The notes under the pieces were generated by a model. That model was not told the DNA's origin. It did not search any database and saw nothing but the letters and a program-made list of their open reading frames with translations. DNA of 64,000 nt from Flavobacterium coralii (lineage in GTDB: Bacteria; Bacteroidota; Bacteroidia; Flavobacteriales; Flavobacteriaceae), in NCBI RefSeq assembly GCF_019891545.1, contig NZ_JAHDIU010000001.1, forward strand, positions 62,001-126,000, written 5' to 3'. Below, in pieces: positions 52,922-61,718 of the stretch. Position numbers and translations under genes: made by a program. How positions within the stretch are numbered: the stretch's first letter is position 1; each line of letters starts with the position of its first letter.

Positions 52922-54574
52922 ATGTTGCAAACATTACACATTAAAAACTTTGCTCTTATAGAGCAGCTACATATAGATTTTTCGGAAGGCCTTTCTATCA
53001 TTACAGGCGAAACCGGTGCAGGTAAGTCAATACTTTTGGGTGCGCTGGGGCTTGTTTTGGGCAACCGTGCCGATTTAGGTTCGCTTAAAGATAAAGAACA
53101 GAAATGTGTTGTAGAAGCACATTTTAAAATAAGCGATTATAACCTTAAAACTTTTTTTGCCGATAACGACCTTGATTATGATGATGTAACCATAATAAGG
53201 CGAGAAATATTACCGTCAGGAAAATCGAGGGCATTTGTTAATGACAGCCCTGTTAACCTGCAGGAACTGCAACAGCTTGGCAATCATCTTATAGATATAC
53301 ATTCGCAGCAGCAGACAAGGGAGCTGTCAGATGAGCAATACCAGCTTTACATTTTAGATGCCATTGCGGGCAACAATCACCTGCTTGCAGAATATAAAAA
53401 GCAGCTTTCCTTATATAAAAGTTTAAAGAAGCAACTTATAAAGGCGAAAGAGCAAAAGGAAAGCCTTACCAAAGAATATGACTACAACAGTTTCTTACTT
53501 AAGGAACTTACAGATGCCAACCTTAAAGCAGGCGAGCAGGAAGAAATGGAAGCTGAACTTGAAAAACTCAGTAATGTAGAGTTTATTAAAGAATCGGTAG
53601 CCAAAGCGCTTGCCATTGCGGAAGATGAGCAGATAGGCGTAATACAAAATCTTAAAGAAATAAAAAGCACACTGCAAAAAATAAGTGGTTTATCTGTAGG
53701 TTACAGCCAGTTCTATGAAAGGGTAAACAGCGTACTTATAGAGTTTGATGATATTGCAGCAGGGCTTCGGGAGGATGCCGACCTACTGTCGGACGACCCG
53801 GAGAGGCTGGAATTAGTAAACCAAAAGCTGCAATTAATTTACAGCCTGCAAAAAAAGCATACCGTTTCTACTGTAGAAGCGTTAATAGCAATTCAGCAGG
53901 AACTGGAAGGAAAGGTATTGCAGTCGGACGAACTGGATGCCACGATTGAAAAACGTGAAGCAGAGCTTTTGGATATAGAAAAAGCAACAAATGAAGCAGC
54001 GGCAGCGCTCTCTGAAAAAAGAAGTGCGGCCATACCTAAGCTAGCCGACAATATAACAACTATACTTTCTCAGCTTGGTATGCCCAATGCACGCTTTAAA
54101 TTTGAACTTACCCCATCCGGTAATTACTATGATAATGGCACCGATACTATAAACCTGATGTTCTCTGCCAACAAAGGGACCGATTTTGGGCTGCTGAAAA
54201 AAGTAGCTTCGGGAGGTGAGATGTCGCGTATTATGCTTGCGGTAAAATCGGTACTGGCAGGATATTCTAAACTCCCTACTATAATTTTTGATGAGATAGA
54301 TACCGGGGTTAGTGGAGAGATATCCAATAAAATGGGAGACATTATGAAAGAGATGAGCAAAGCCATGCAGGTTTTTGCCATAACACATTTACCGCAGGTA
54401 GCTGCAAAGGGTGACAGCCACTATAAAGTGTTTAAGAGCATACAGGGCGAAACAACTGTTTCTGAACTTAAAGAACTGACAGGCGAGGGCAGGGTGCAGG
54501 AAATAGCCGAAATGCTTTCGGGCAAAGACATTACCGATTCTGCGCTTAACCACGCAAGGGCGTTGCTTAACTGA
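52922..54574 (+). CDS. recN: DNA repair protein RecN
   Basis: A 550-residue SMC-like ATPase for double-strand break repair. 'MLQTLHIKNFALIEQLHIDF' and Walker A 'IITGETGAGKSILLGALGLV' open the head, a coiled coil occupies about 150-370, and the C-terminal part has the ABC signature-like 'VASGGEMSRIMLAVKSVLAG' and Walker B 'TIIFDEIDTGVSGE', then 'QVFAITHLPQVAAKGDSHY'. Length is normal. It is followed by fabI, which has its own promoter. Confidence 0.95.
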   Translation: MLQTLHIKNFALIEQLHIDFSEGLSIITGETGAGKSILLGALGLVLGNRADLGSLKDKEQKCVVEAHFKISDYNLKTFFADNDLDYDDVTIIRREILPSGKSRAFVNDSPVNLQELQQLGNHLIDIHSQQQTRELSDEQYQLYILDAIAGNNHLLAEYKKQLSLYKSLKKQLIKAKEQKESLTKEYDYNSFLLKELTDANLKAGEQEEMEAELEKLSNVEFIKESVAKALAIAEDEQIGVIQNLKEIKSTLQKISGLSVGYSQFYERVNSVLIEFDDIAAGLREDADLLSDDPERLELVNQKLQLIYSLQKKHTVSTVEALIAIQQELEGKVLQSDELDATIEKREAELLDIEKATNEAAAALSEKRSAAIPKLADNITTILSQLGMPNARFKFELTPSGNYYDNGTDTINLMFSANKGTDFGLLKKVASGGEMSRIMLAVKSVLAGYSKLPTIIFDEIDTGVSGEISNKMGDIMKEMSKAMQVFAITHLPQVAAKGDSHYKVFKSIQGETTVSELKELTGEGRVQEIAEMLSGKDITDSALNHARALLN

Positions 54575-54592
54575 AAAAATGCTATATATTTG
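54563..54592 (+). promoter_or_regulatory. Promoter of fabI
   Basis: TTG (54563-54565), 19 bases, TATATTTG (54585-54592), 32 bases before the fabI ATG. Confidence 0.6.
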
Positions 54593-54624
54593 TTTTTGAT
54601 ATAAACCAGCAAACTCTAATTGAT

Positions 54625-55437
54625 ATGCATAATTTACTAAAGGGCAAAAGGGGGATTATTACCGGAGCCTTAGACCAGAATTCTATAGCCTGGAAAGTGG
54701 CTGAAAAAGCACATGAGCAGGGGGCAACATTTGTATTGACCAATGCGCCGATTGCCATGCGTATGGGCGAAATAAAAAACCTTGCCGAAAAAACTAATTC
54801 AGAAATTATTCCGGCTGACGCTACCAATGTAGATGACCTTGCCAACCTTTATACAAAAGCCCAGGAAATACTTGGCGGTAAAATAGATTTTGTATTACAC
54901 TCTATAGGTATGAGTGTTAACATCCGTAAGAACATACCTTATACAGAGTCTAATTACGATTACTTTATGAAAGGCATAGATGTATCTGCACTTTCATTAC
55001 ATAAAATGCTTAGCGTTGCCATGAAAATGGACGCAATAAGTGAAGGCGGAAGTGTTGTGGCGCTTACCTATATGGCTGCACAGCGCACCTATCCGTTCTA
55101 TACTGATATGGCAGATATTAAAGCAATGCTTGAGTCTATAGCGCGCAGCTTTGGTTACCATTATGGTGTAGAGAAAAAAGTGCGTGTTAATACTGTGTCT
55201 CAGTCGCCAACAAAAACAACTGCGGGAACAGGTATTAAAGGCTTTGGTGATTTTTACAGCTATGCCGACTCTATATCGCCATTAGGCAATGCAGATGCCG
55301 AATCATGTGCAGATTACTGTATTACATTATTTTCAGACCTTACACGCATGGTTACCATGCAAAATCTTTTCCATGATGGAGGTTATTCATCTACAGGTGT
55401 AAGTTTTGACGTTATGGATAAGTTTGCGACTGAATAA
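54625..55437 (+). CDS. fabI: Enoyl-[acyl-carrier-protein] reductase (NADH), FabI
   Basis: A 270-residue short-chain dehydrogenase that completes each round of fatty-acid elongation. The cofactor site is 'KGKRGIITGALDQNSIAWKV', 'VLHSIGMSVNIRKNIPYTES' follows, and the catalytic Tyr and Lys lie in 'YMAAQRTYPFYTDMADIKAM' (Y-x6-K). The end 'LFHDGGYSSTGVSFDVMDKF' matches FabI. The Bacteroidota variant differs from E. coli in the residues around the catalytic Tyr but has both catalytic residues. Ends at a strong terminator. Confidence 0.94.
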   Translation: MHNLLKGKRGIITGALDQNSIAWKVAEKAHEQGATFVLTNAPIAMRMGEIKNLAEKTNSEIIPADATNVDDLANLYTKAQEILGGKIDFVLHSIGMSVNIRKNIPYTESNYDYFMKGIDVSALSLHKMLSVAMKMDAISEGGSVVALTYMAAQRTYPFYTDMADIKAMLESIARSFGYHYGVEKKVRVNTVSQSPTKTTAGTGIKGFGDFYSYADSISPLGNADAESCADYCITLFSDLTRMVTMQNLFHDGGYSSTGVSFDVMDKFATE

Positions 55438-55464
55438 ATTATAAATACACAATATTTTAGTTAT

Positions 55465-55491
55465 AAAAAGAGCCCATTATAGGCTCTTTTT
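55465..55491 (+). terminator. Hairpin terminator after fabI
   Basis: AAAAAGAGCC and GGCTCTTTTT form a 10-base perfect stem around CATTATA, 28 bases past the stop codon. Confidence 0.85.
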
Positions 55492-55727
55492 ACATTTATA
55501 ACTTGATAGACACATTAAAATGTTATGAATTAATAAATTTTAAATCCTTATTTTAACATAATTTTTTGGTTTGTTTCATTTTTAAATCATAAATAACTAT
55601 CTAAACAATGTTAATTTATATAAATTGTGATGTATGTGTATAAAAATGCATTAATGTTATAAATAGCGGTTAGAGTGTAATAAAAAGTTATAATTTTATT
55701 AAGTTTTAAATTAATTATTTACTTTTT
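55492..55727 (+). promoter_or_regulatory. AT-rich upstream region of the first giant secreted protein
   Basis: About 236 bases of strongly AT-rich non-coding DNA. No consensus TAnnTTTG box is obvious. It contains TTATAATTTTATTA (55688-55701), which recurs at the same distance before the second giant gene. No frame or RNA gene is seen. Confidence 0.4.
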
Positions 55728-58700
55728 ATGAAAAAATTTACTTTAATTGCTATGATGCTCTTTATCGTCACTGCAGGTTTTGCGCAAGCTTCGCTATATA
55801 GCTTCGCACAATCTACAGGGACGTACAGCCCCATTACCGGGGGGACTGTCCTGGCTACGTGCACCAGTTGTACGGACAGCTACGACTCAAGTTCTTTTGT
55901 TATTACTTTACCAACCCCGTTTACCTTTAACGGAACTTCTGTTTCGTCGGTGGTAATGCGTACTGACGGGTCGCTTGTGCTTGGTTCTACAACCACGGGC
56001 ACCAGTACAGGGCCAATTGCTGCTACAACTACTGCAACAGGAATTGCTTCTGCTTTGGGTATGGATTTAAGGACCTCTACAATTACGGGTACCGTTTTTG
56101 AATTGCGTTGGGAAGATACCGGTTCAGAATATGTGTTCCAGTGGCAAAACGCTGCGCGTTGGTCTCAGGGTAACGCTGAGAAACTTAATTTCCAGATTCG
56201 TATAGTAAAAGCAACAGGGGTTATCTCTTTTGTTTATGGCGAAATGTCCGGCGTTGCCGACTCTACAACTTATCAGCCACAGGTTGGCTTAAGAGGTGCT
56301 TCTAATGCCGATTATAATAACAGGCGTGTAACAACCACCGTTCCTGACGATTCACCATCTTGGGAAGATACTGCTGCCGGAACAAGCAACAGTCATACTG
56401 TAAGGTTTACATCAGGTACACCTGCTGCTTTCCCTGCAAATGGCTTAACTTATACATATTCTCCGCCACCTCCATGTACGGGTACTCCTGTAGCAGGTAC
56501 AGTAAGCGGAAGCCTTTCAAGGTTTGTATGTAATGGTTCTACACCTGCTGCTATAGCAGTTACGGGTGTATCAGCAGCCGTACCGGGTATAAGCTACCAA
56601 TGGGAGCAGTCTTTAAATGGTACAGACTGGACTAACGCTACCGGTGGTACAGGTGCTACTACAACTTCATATACACCTCCGGTATTTAATGGTACTACAA
56701 TACAGTACAGGTTTAAAGTAACCTGCGCAGGCAGTTCAGAGTCGGCAGTTACAAGTGCTGTCTCTATAAATAATGAATCTTCATCAGTATCTCAAGCTAC
56801 GGCACTTGCTGTAACTGCTGATAGCGCTACACCAACATCATTTGGCGTAAGCTGGACAAACGGTACAGGTAACAGGAGGATTGTAGTGATAAGTGATGCT
56901 GCAATAACAGATCCTGTTAACCAGACAGGTGCAGCCGCTATTACGGCAAATAATGTTTATGCAGGTACAGGCCAGCAAATAGTTTATGAAGGTACAGGCA
57001 GCAGCGCTACAATTTTAGGGCTTAACTGTAATACAAGTTATAATGTAAAAGTATTTGAATATAACCGTTGCGGCTCAGGCCCATATGATTTTATCTTCAG
57101 CCCTGTGTCAGAGACAAATGCTATAACATTTACTACTCCGTCTCCGGCTACTGCTGCGGCTTTACCGGTAACAAACAACTTTACAGGGTTTACCGGTGCT
57201 AACCTTCCTGCTGCTGTTGCCGGCTGGTATGAAGGTGCAATACCTACAGCTGCCGCTACAACCCCGGGAACATCATACCCTGGTGGTAATGCTTCTAACT
57301 GGGTTAATTCATCTGTTTTAGGAGGTACTACTGCAAGGGTAAACTTATATACTAACACAAGGAATGAGTGGATTATAAGCCCGAAAATTCAACTTACAGC
57401 CAACTCAAGGCTTAAGTTTAAAGCGGCTATTACAAACTGGAACTCTGCAGCTGCTGATGCAACCGGAATGCAGGGTACAGATGATAAGGTGCGTGTAATG
57501 GTATCTACAGACGGATGTGGTGTAAACTGGACTCCTGTTTTTACATTTGATGCTGCAAATACAACTACACTTACTAACGTACTGACTGATTTTGAAGTGC
57601 TTTTAACAGCATATAACGGACAGACAATACAAATTGCTTTCCAGGCAATTGATGGGCCAACGGATGATACGTCAGACTATGATTTCCATATTGGTGATAT
57701 AGTTGTTGAAGAAGTTCCGGCGTGTGATATACCTGTACTTGCTGAGTCAACTAACATTGATAAGGATAGTGTAACTATTAACTGGGCAGCACCTTCTACA
57801 GGTACACCAACAGGTTATGAATATGTAGTTTCTGCAACAAACGCAACACCTGCAGGTGCAGGCACGGCTGTTACAGGTTTAACGGCTAACGTGTCAGGCC
57901 TAAGTGCTTCTACTGATTATTATGTATTTGTAAGAAGCGTTTGCGGTGCAGGAGTTTACAGCGACTGGACAGTTGCAGGTGAATTTACAACACTGTGCGA
58001 TTATCCTGAAATACTTACTACCACACCGGATGAAGTTTGCGGTATAGGTACAGCATCTTTATCGGCTACTGCTACAGGTGGTACAATTAAATGGTATGCA
58101 GCTGCCAATGGCGGTGCTTCACTTGCAACGGGTGCTAACTTTACAACGCCTGAAATTTCTGAAACTTCTACATATTATGTAGTTGCAGAAGGTGTAGGAA
58201 CTTCTGTATCTGGCGGTCTTATTGCTCCTAACGCATCATGGACAGGTTTTGCTTCAGAAGACTGGGGTATAGTATTTAATGCAAATACTGATGTTACCGT
58301 AAATTCAGTAGATGTATATTCTACAACTGCAGGAACTTTAGATGTTATGGTTGTTAATGCTGCGGGCGAAGAACTTTTCTCTACAGGTAGCCTTCCTGTA
58401 GCAGCAGGAGGCACTACAACACCTACAACCATTCCGCTTAACATTTCTGTTACTCAGGGTAACGGTTACAAAATACTTGTTAAGAGCTATACAGGTGTAA
58501 GTCTTATAAGAGGTTCTGTAAGTGGTTTTCCTTATGTTAACGATAACATAAGCGTAACGGCAAGCGAGTGGGGTGGTACTACAACTGGTACTTATTATTT
58601 CTTTTATAATATACAAACTACAGGTGTTTGCGCAGGTGCAAGAACCCCGGTTACTGTTACTGTTACTGATGCTCCTGAAATTGAAGTTACAGCAACTGAA

Positions 58701-61406
58701 GAAGCAATTTGTATCGGAGAAAGCACGCAAATTTCTGTAACAAGTGCCAACACAGATTATACTTATGTATGGACTCCGGGTGATTTAACAGGTGCTGCAC
58801 AAACAGTAACTCCTGCCGAGACTACAACTTATACTGTAACAGCTACCGATGCTGTTTCGGGATGTGTTGCACGTGAAGAGATAACTATTACTGTAAATAT
58901 GCTTCCTTTTGCAGAGGCTGTACAGTCTGACGTAGCTATATGTGAAGGTAGCATAGGCCAGCTAAGTGTTGTTGGAGGCCCTGTAAGCGGAGATGCTGTT
59001 ATGGGTACAGGTACAACAGCACCAAGTACTACTTCATATCCTAACCCGTTCAGTGCTTACTATGGCGGCGCTAAAACACAGATTTTGTTCAGGTCATCAG
59101 AACTTGAAGCGCAAGGCCTTGTTGAGGGGACTGAAATCAGCTCACTTTCTTTCGACTTCTTTGCTTCTGTAGCTAATACAGCAAATGACCTTACTATACG
59201 TATTGGTACTACTGACAGCGACCAGTTAACAGCAGGTTTTGATTCAACCGCAAACCTGGTTACTGTTTATAACGCAAACTTTACACCTGTTGCAGGTACT
59301 ACAGGACTTGTGCCATTTAACTTTAGTACTCCTTTTATCTGGAACGGAGACAACATTATAGTTGAGGTAGTACACAACCAGGGTAACAACGGTAATGGTT
59401 CTGGTACAAGGACAAGAACAACAACTACATCTTTTAACAGTGTTTATTATGGAGCTGTTGATGGTGTAACTCCTGCAGGTGCAGCAAGTATTGATTCACT
59501 TGATGAAGATGATTTTGATACAGACGGTACTTCAACATCAAGGCCAAATATTGTATTTAATCATGAACTGAATACAACTGTTGTATGGTCTCCTGCTGCC
59601 GGTTTATTTACTGATGCCGGAGCAACAACTCCTTATAACGGAGAGAATGTATCTACAGTTTATGTTATGACAGCTGCTGCTGCAACTTATACTGCAACAA
59701 TTACAAGTGAGGCAGGTTGTACTTCAGATGTTACTATAAATGTAACAATTACAGATACCCCTGCGCCAACTGTAGCTGATGCTGCACAAACACTTTGTGC
59801 CGGTGCTACTTTAGAAGATATCACCATAACAGGTACAGATATACTATGGTATGCCGCTGCAACAGGTGGTGAATCTCTTGAAGATGATACAGAGCTTACA
59901 GATGCTACTGTATATTATGCAAGCCAAACGGCTGATGGTTGCGAAAGTAATGAAAGGACTGCAGTTACAGTTACAATTTCTACTGTTGCAACACCGGTAG
60001 TTGCTATAACACAACCGGGTTGCGGAGATACAACAGGCTCTGTAACGGTTACAGCTCCTGTAGGTGCTGAATATACTTACAGCATAAACGGTACCGACTA
60101 TCAGGCATCAGCTACGTTTGATGGCCTTGCAGAAGGTATTCACACTGTTTATGTAAAGAATGAAGATGGTTGTACATCTATACTTGATGTAACTATTGAG
60201 GCAGCTCCTGTAGTTCCTGTGGCCCCTGAGGTTACTGCAACACAACCGGGTTGCGGAGATACAACAGGTTCTGTAACAGTTACAGCTCCTGTAGGTGCCG
60301 AATATACTTATAGTATAAATGGTACTGACTTCCAGGCATCAGCTACATTTGATAACCTTGCAGCAGGTACATATACTGTTACTGTAATGAATACAAGCGG
60401 TTGTACATCTACACTTGATGTAACTATAAATGCTGCTCCGGCAACTCCTGCTACACCGGTGGTTGATGTAATACAGCCTACTTGTGCCGTTGCAGGTACA
60501 ATTACAGTTACGGCTCCTGTAGGTGCTGAATATACTTACAGCATAAACGGTACAGATTTCCAGGCTTCAGCTGTATTTGCTGATGTTGCTCCGGGAACTT
60601 ATACTATTACAGTTAAGAACGATGCAGGTTGTACTGCTGCTTTAACAGATGTTGTTGTTAACGATACTCCGGTAGTGGCTGCTCCTGTGGCAGATGCTAA
60701 CCAGTCATTCTGTAACGGTGCTACTGTAGAAGAACTTGAAGCTGAAGGCGAGGACATTCTTTGGTATGCTGATGAAACAGGAGGTGAGCCTCTTGCTGAT
60801 GATACTGTATTGGTAGATGGTACTACTTATTATGCATCTCAGACTATAGAGTGCGAAAGCGAGGGCAGGACAGCTGTAACTGTTATGGTTACTACGGTTG
60901 CTGCACCAACAGGTGAAGCTGTACAGGTTATAACTGTAAATAACGCTGCTGACGCAACTCTTGAAAACTTAGTTGTTGATGCTGAAGAAGGTGCAGTTAT
61001 TACATGGTATGCTTCTGAAGAGGATGCTGCTAACGGTGATAACCCGCTTGCACTTACAACACAATTAGAAGACGGTGTTACTTATTATGCCACACAAACT
61101 GTTGGCGATTGTACAAGTGTTGCAACACTTGCTGTAACGGCTAATGTTGTGCTTGGCACTACAGGTTTCGATAAAGATACATTCTCTTATTATCCTAACC
61201 CTGTTAAAGATGTACTAAATATTACATCTGCTTCAGAAATAACTTCTGTTTCGGTATTTAACATGCTTGGACAGCAGGTAATGGCTGTACAACCGGGTGT
61301 TGTTAATGCATTACTTGATATGTCAGTACTATCAGATGGAACTTACCTTATTAATGTAACTGCTGGTAATAGTGTGAAAACTATTAAAGTGGTAAAGAAA
61401 CAGTAA
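55728..61406 (+). CDS. Giant secreted adhesin-like protein, T9SS cargo
   Basis: A 1892-residue secreted protein. Residues 1-20 are the signal peptide ('MKKFTLIAMMLFIVTAGFAQ'). About 21-250 is a beta-rich N-domain; about 250-350 is Ig-like; about 475-665 resembles the cleaved-adhesin/choice-of-anchor J type; about 668-760 is a fibronectin type III domain. Then come CHU_C-like Ig modules ('DILWYAAATGGESL', 'DILWYADETGGEPL') and, at about 1429-1655, three 77-residue SprB-like repeats ('GTYTVTVMNTSGCTS'). The last 75 residues ('FSYYPNPVKDVLNI' onwards, ending 'KTIKVVKKQ') are a type-A T9SS sorting domain. It should be exported by T9SS and placed on the cell surface, in adhesion or gliding. No enzyme motif is visible. 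Confidence 0.88.
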   Translation: MKKFTLIAMMLFIVTAGFAQASLYSFAQSTGTYSPITGGTVLATCTSCTDSYDSSSFVITLPTPFTFNGTSVSSVVMRTDGSLVLGSTTTGTSTGPIAATTTATGIASALGMDLRTSTITGTVFELRWEDTGSEYVFQWQNAARWSQGNAEKLNFQIRIVKATGVISFVYGEMSGVADSTTYQPQVGLRGASNADYNNRRVTTTVPDDSPSWEDTAAGTSNSHTVRFTSGTPAAFPANGLTYTYSPPPPCTGTPVAGTVSGSLSRFVCNGSTPAAIAVTGVSAAVPGISYQWEQSLNGTDWTNATGGTGATTTSYTPPVFNGTTIQYRFKVTCAGSSESAVTSAVSINNESSSVSQATALAVTADSATPTSFGVSWTNGTGNRRIVVISDAAITDPVNQTGAAAITANNVYAGTGQQIVYEGTGSSATILGLNCNTSYNVKVFEYNRCGSGPYDFIFSPVSETNAITFTTPSPATAAALPVTNNFTGFTGANLPAAVAGWYEGAIPTAAATTPGTSYPGGNASNWVNSSVLGGTTARVNLYTNTRNEWIISPKIQLTANSRLKFKAAITNWNSAAADATGMQGTDDKVRVMVSTDGCGVNWTPVFTFDAANTTTLTNVLTDFEVLLTAYNGQTIQIAFQAIDGPTDDTSDYDFHIGDIVVEEVPACDIPVLAESTNIDKDSVTINWAAPSTGTPTGYEYVVSATNATPAGAGTAVTGLTANVSGLSASTDYYVFVRSVCGAGVYSDWTVAGEFTTLCDYPEILTTTPDEVCGIGTASLSATATGGTIKWYAAANGGASLATGANFTTPEISETSTYYVVAEGVGTSVSGGLIAPNASWTGFASEDWGIVFNANTDVTVNSVDVYSTTAGTLDVMVVNAAGEELFSTGSLPVAAGGTTTPTTIPLNISVTQGNGYKILVKSYTGVSLIRGSVSGFPYVNDNISVTASEWGGTTTGTYYFFYNIQTTGVCAGARTPVTVTVTDAPEIEVTATEEAICIGESTQISVTSANTDYTYVWTPGDLTGAAQTVTPAETTTYTVTATDAVSGCVAREEITITVNMLPFAEAVQSDVAICEGSIGQLSVVGGPVSGDAVMGTGTTAPSTTSYPNPFSAYYGGAKTQILFRSSELEAQGLVEGTEISSLSFDFFASVANTANDLTIRIGTTDSDQLTAGFDSTANLVTVYNANFTPVAGTTGLVPFNFSTPFIWNGDNIIVEVVHNQGNNGNGSGTRTRTTTTSFNSVYYGAVDGVTPAGAASIDSLDEDDFDTDGTSTSRPNIVFNHELNTTVVWSPAAGLFTDAGATTPYNGENVSTVYVMTAAAATYTATITSEAGCTSDVTINVTITDTPAPTVADAAQTLCAGATLEDITITGTDILWYAAATGGESLEDDTELTDATVYYASQTADGCESNERTAVTVTISTVATPVVAITQPGCGDTTGSVTVTAPVGAEYTYSINGTDYQASATFDGLAEGIHTVYVKNEDGCTSILDVTIEAAPVVPVAPEVTATQPGCGDTTGSVTVTAPVGAEYTYSINGTDFQASATFDNLAAGTYTVTVMNTSGCTSTLDVTINAAPATPATPVVDVIQPTCAVAGTITVTAPVGAEYTYSINGTDFQASAVFADVAPGTYTITVKNDAGCTAALTDVVVNDTPVVAAPVADANQSFCNGATVEELEAEGEDILWYADETGGEPLADDTVLVDGTTYYASQTIECESEGRTAVTVMVTTVAAPTGEAVQVITVNNAADATLENLVVDAEEGAVITWYASEEDAANGDNPLALTTQLEDGVTYYATQTVGDCTSVATLAVTANVVLGTTGFDKDTFSYYPNPVKDVLNITSASEITSVSVFNMLGQQVMAVQPGVVNALLDMSVLSDGTYLINVTAGNSVKTIKVVKKQ
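60011..60700 (+). repeat. Three tandem 231-base repeats inside the giant gene
   Basis: Units begin at 60011, 60242 and 60473, an exact period of 231 bases (77 codons). The first two share 'QPGCGDTTGSVTVTAPVGAE' and all three share 'TVTAPVGAEYTYSINGTD'. The third begins 'QPTCAVAGTI', one residue shorter, and its end diverges. Nucleotide identity is high over long stretches. They look like SprB-type repeats. Confidence 0.85.
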
Positions 61407-61438
61407 GTTTTCATTTGTAAAACGCATAAAAATGCTTT

Positions 61439-61468
61439 AAGCCGCAGGGAATTCCCTGCGGCTTTTTT
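61439..61468 (+). terminator. Perfect palindromic terminator
   Basis: AAGCCGCAGGGAA and TTCCCTGCGGCTT (13-base arms, hardly any loop) are followed by TTTTT. It lies 32 bases past the stop of the giant gene. Confidence 0.85.
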
Positions 61469-61718
61469 ATTTCGTAAGTATTACTATACAAATAATGTTT
61501 CCTGAATAAAATCTCAATATTAAAATAATGTTAAAATTTTAACAATTAAATAAAGTCATTGAGTTTTTTGCTGATAGAGGTATTTTTTATTAATTTTTAT
61601 AACACAAACGTTAATTTTAATTAAAAAATTATTTACAATGTATATAAATTATGTTAATTTATGTTTAATGTATATATTTTTTATAATTTTATTAGCAATT
61701 AATTATAACTATTATAAT
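61469..61718 (+). promoter_or_regulatory. AT-rich leader of the second giant secreted protein
   Basis: About 250 bases of very AT-rich non-coding DNA with no consensus -7 box. TTATAATTTTATTA at 61681-61694 is an exact copy of the element at 55688-55701 upstream of the first giant gene, 24 bases from this ATG (26 there). Several TATATAAATT-like motifs are also shared. No frame or RNA gene is seen. Confidence 0.45.

Noticed and set aside
60011-60700. Regular repeats as a CRISPR array
   Set aside because: Units are 231 bases, in frame and coding, with no short repeat/spacer structure and no cas genes.
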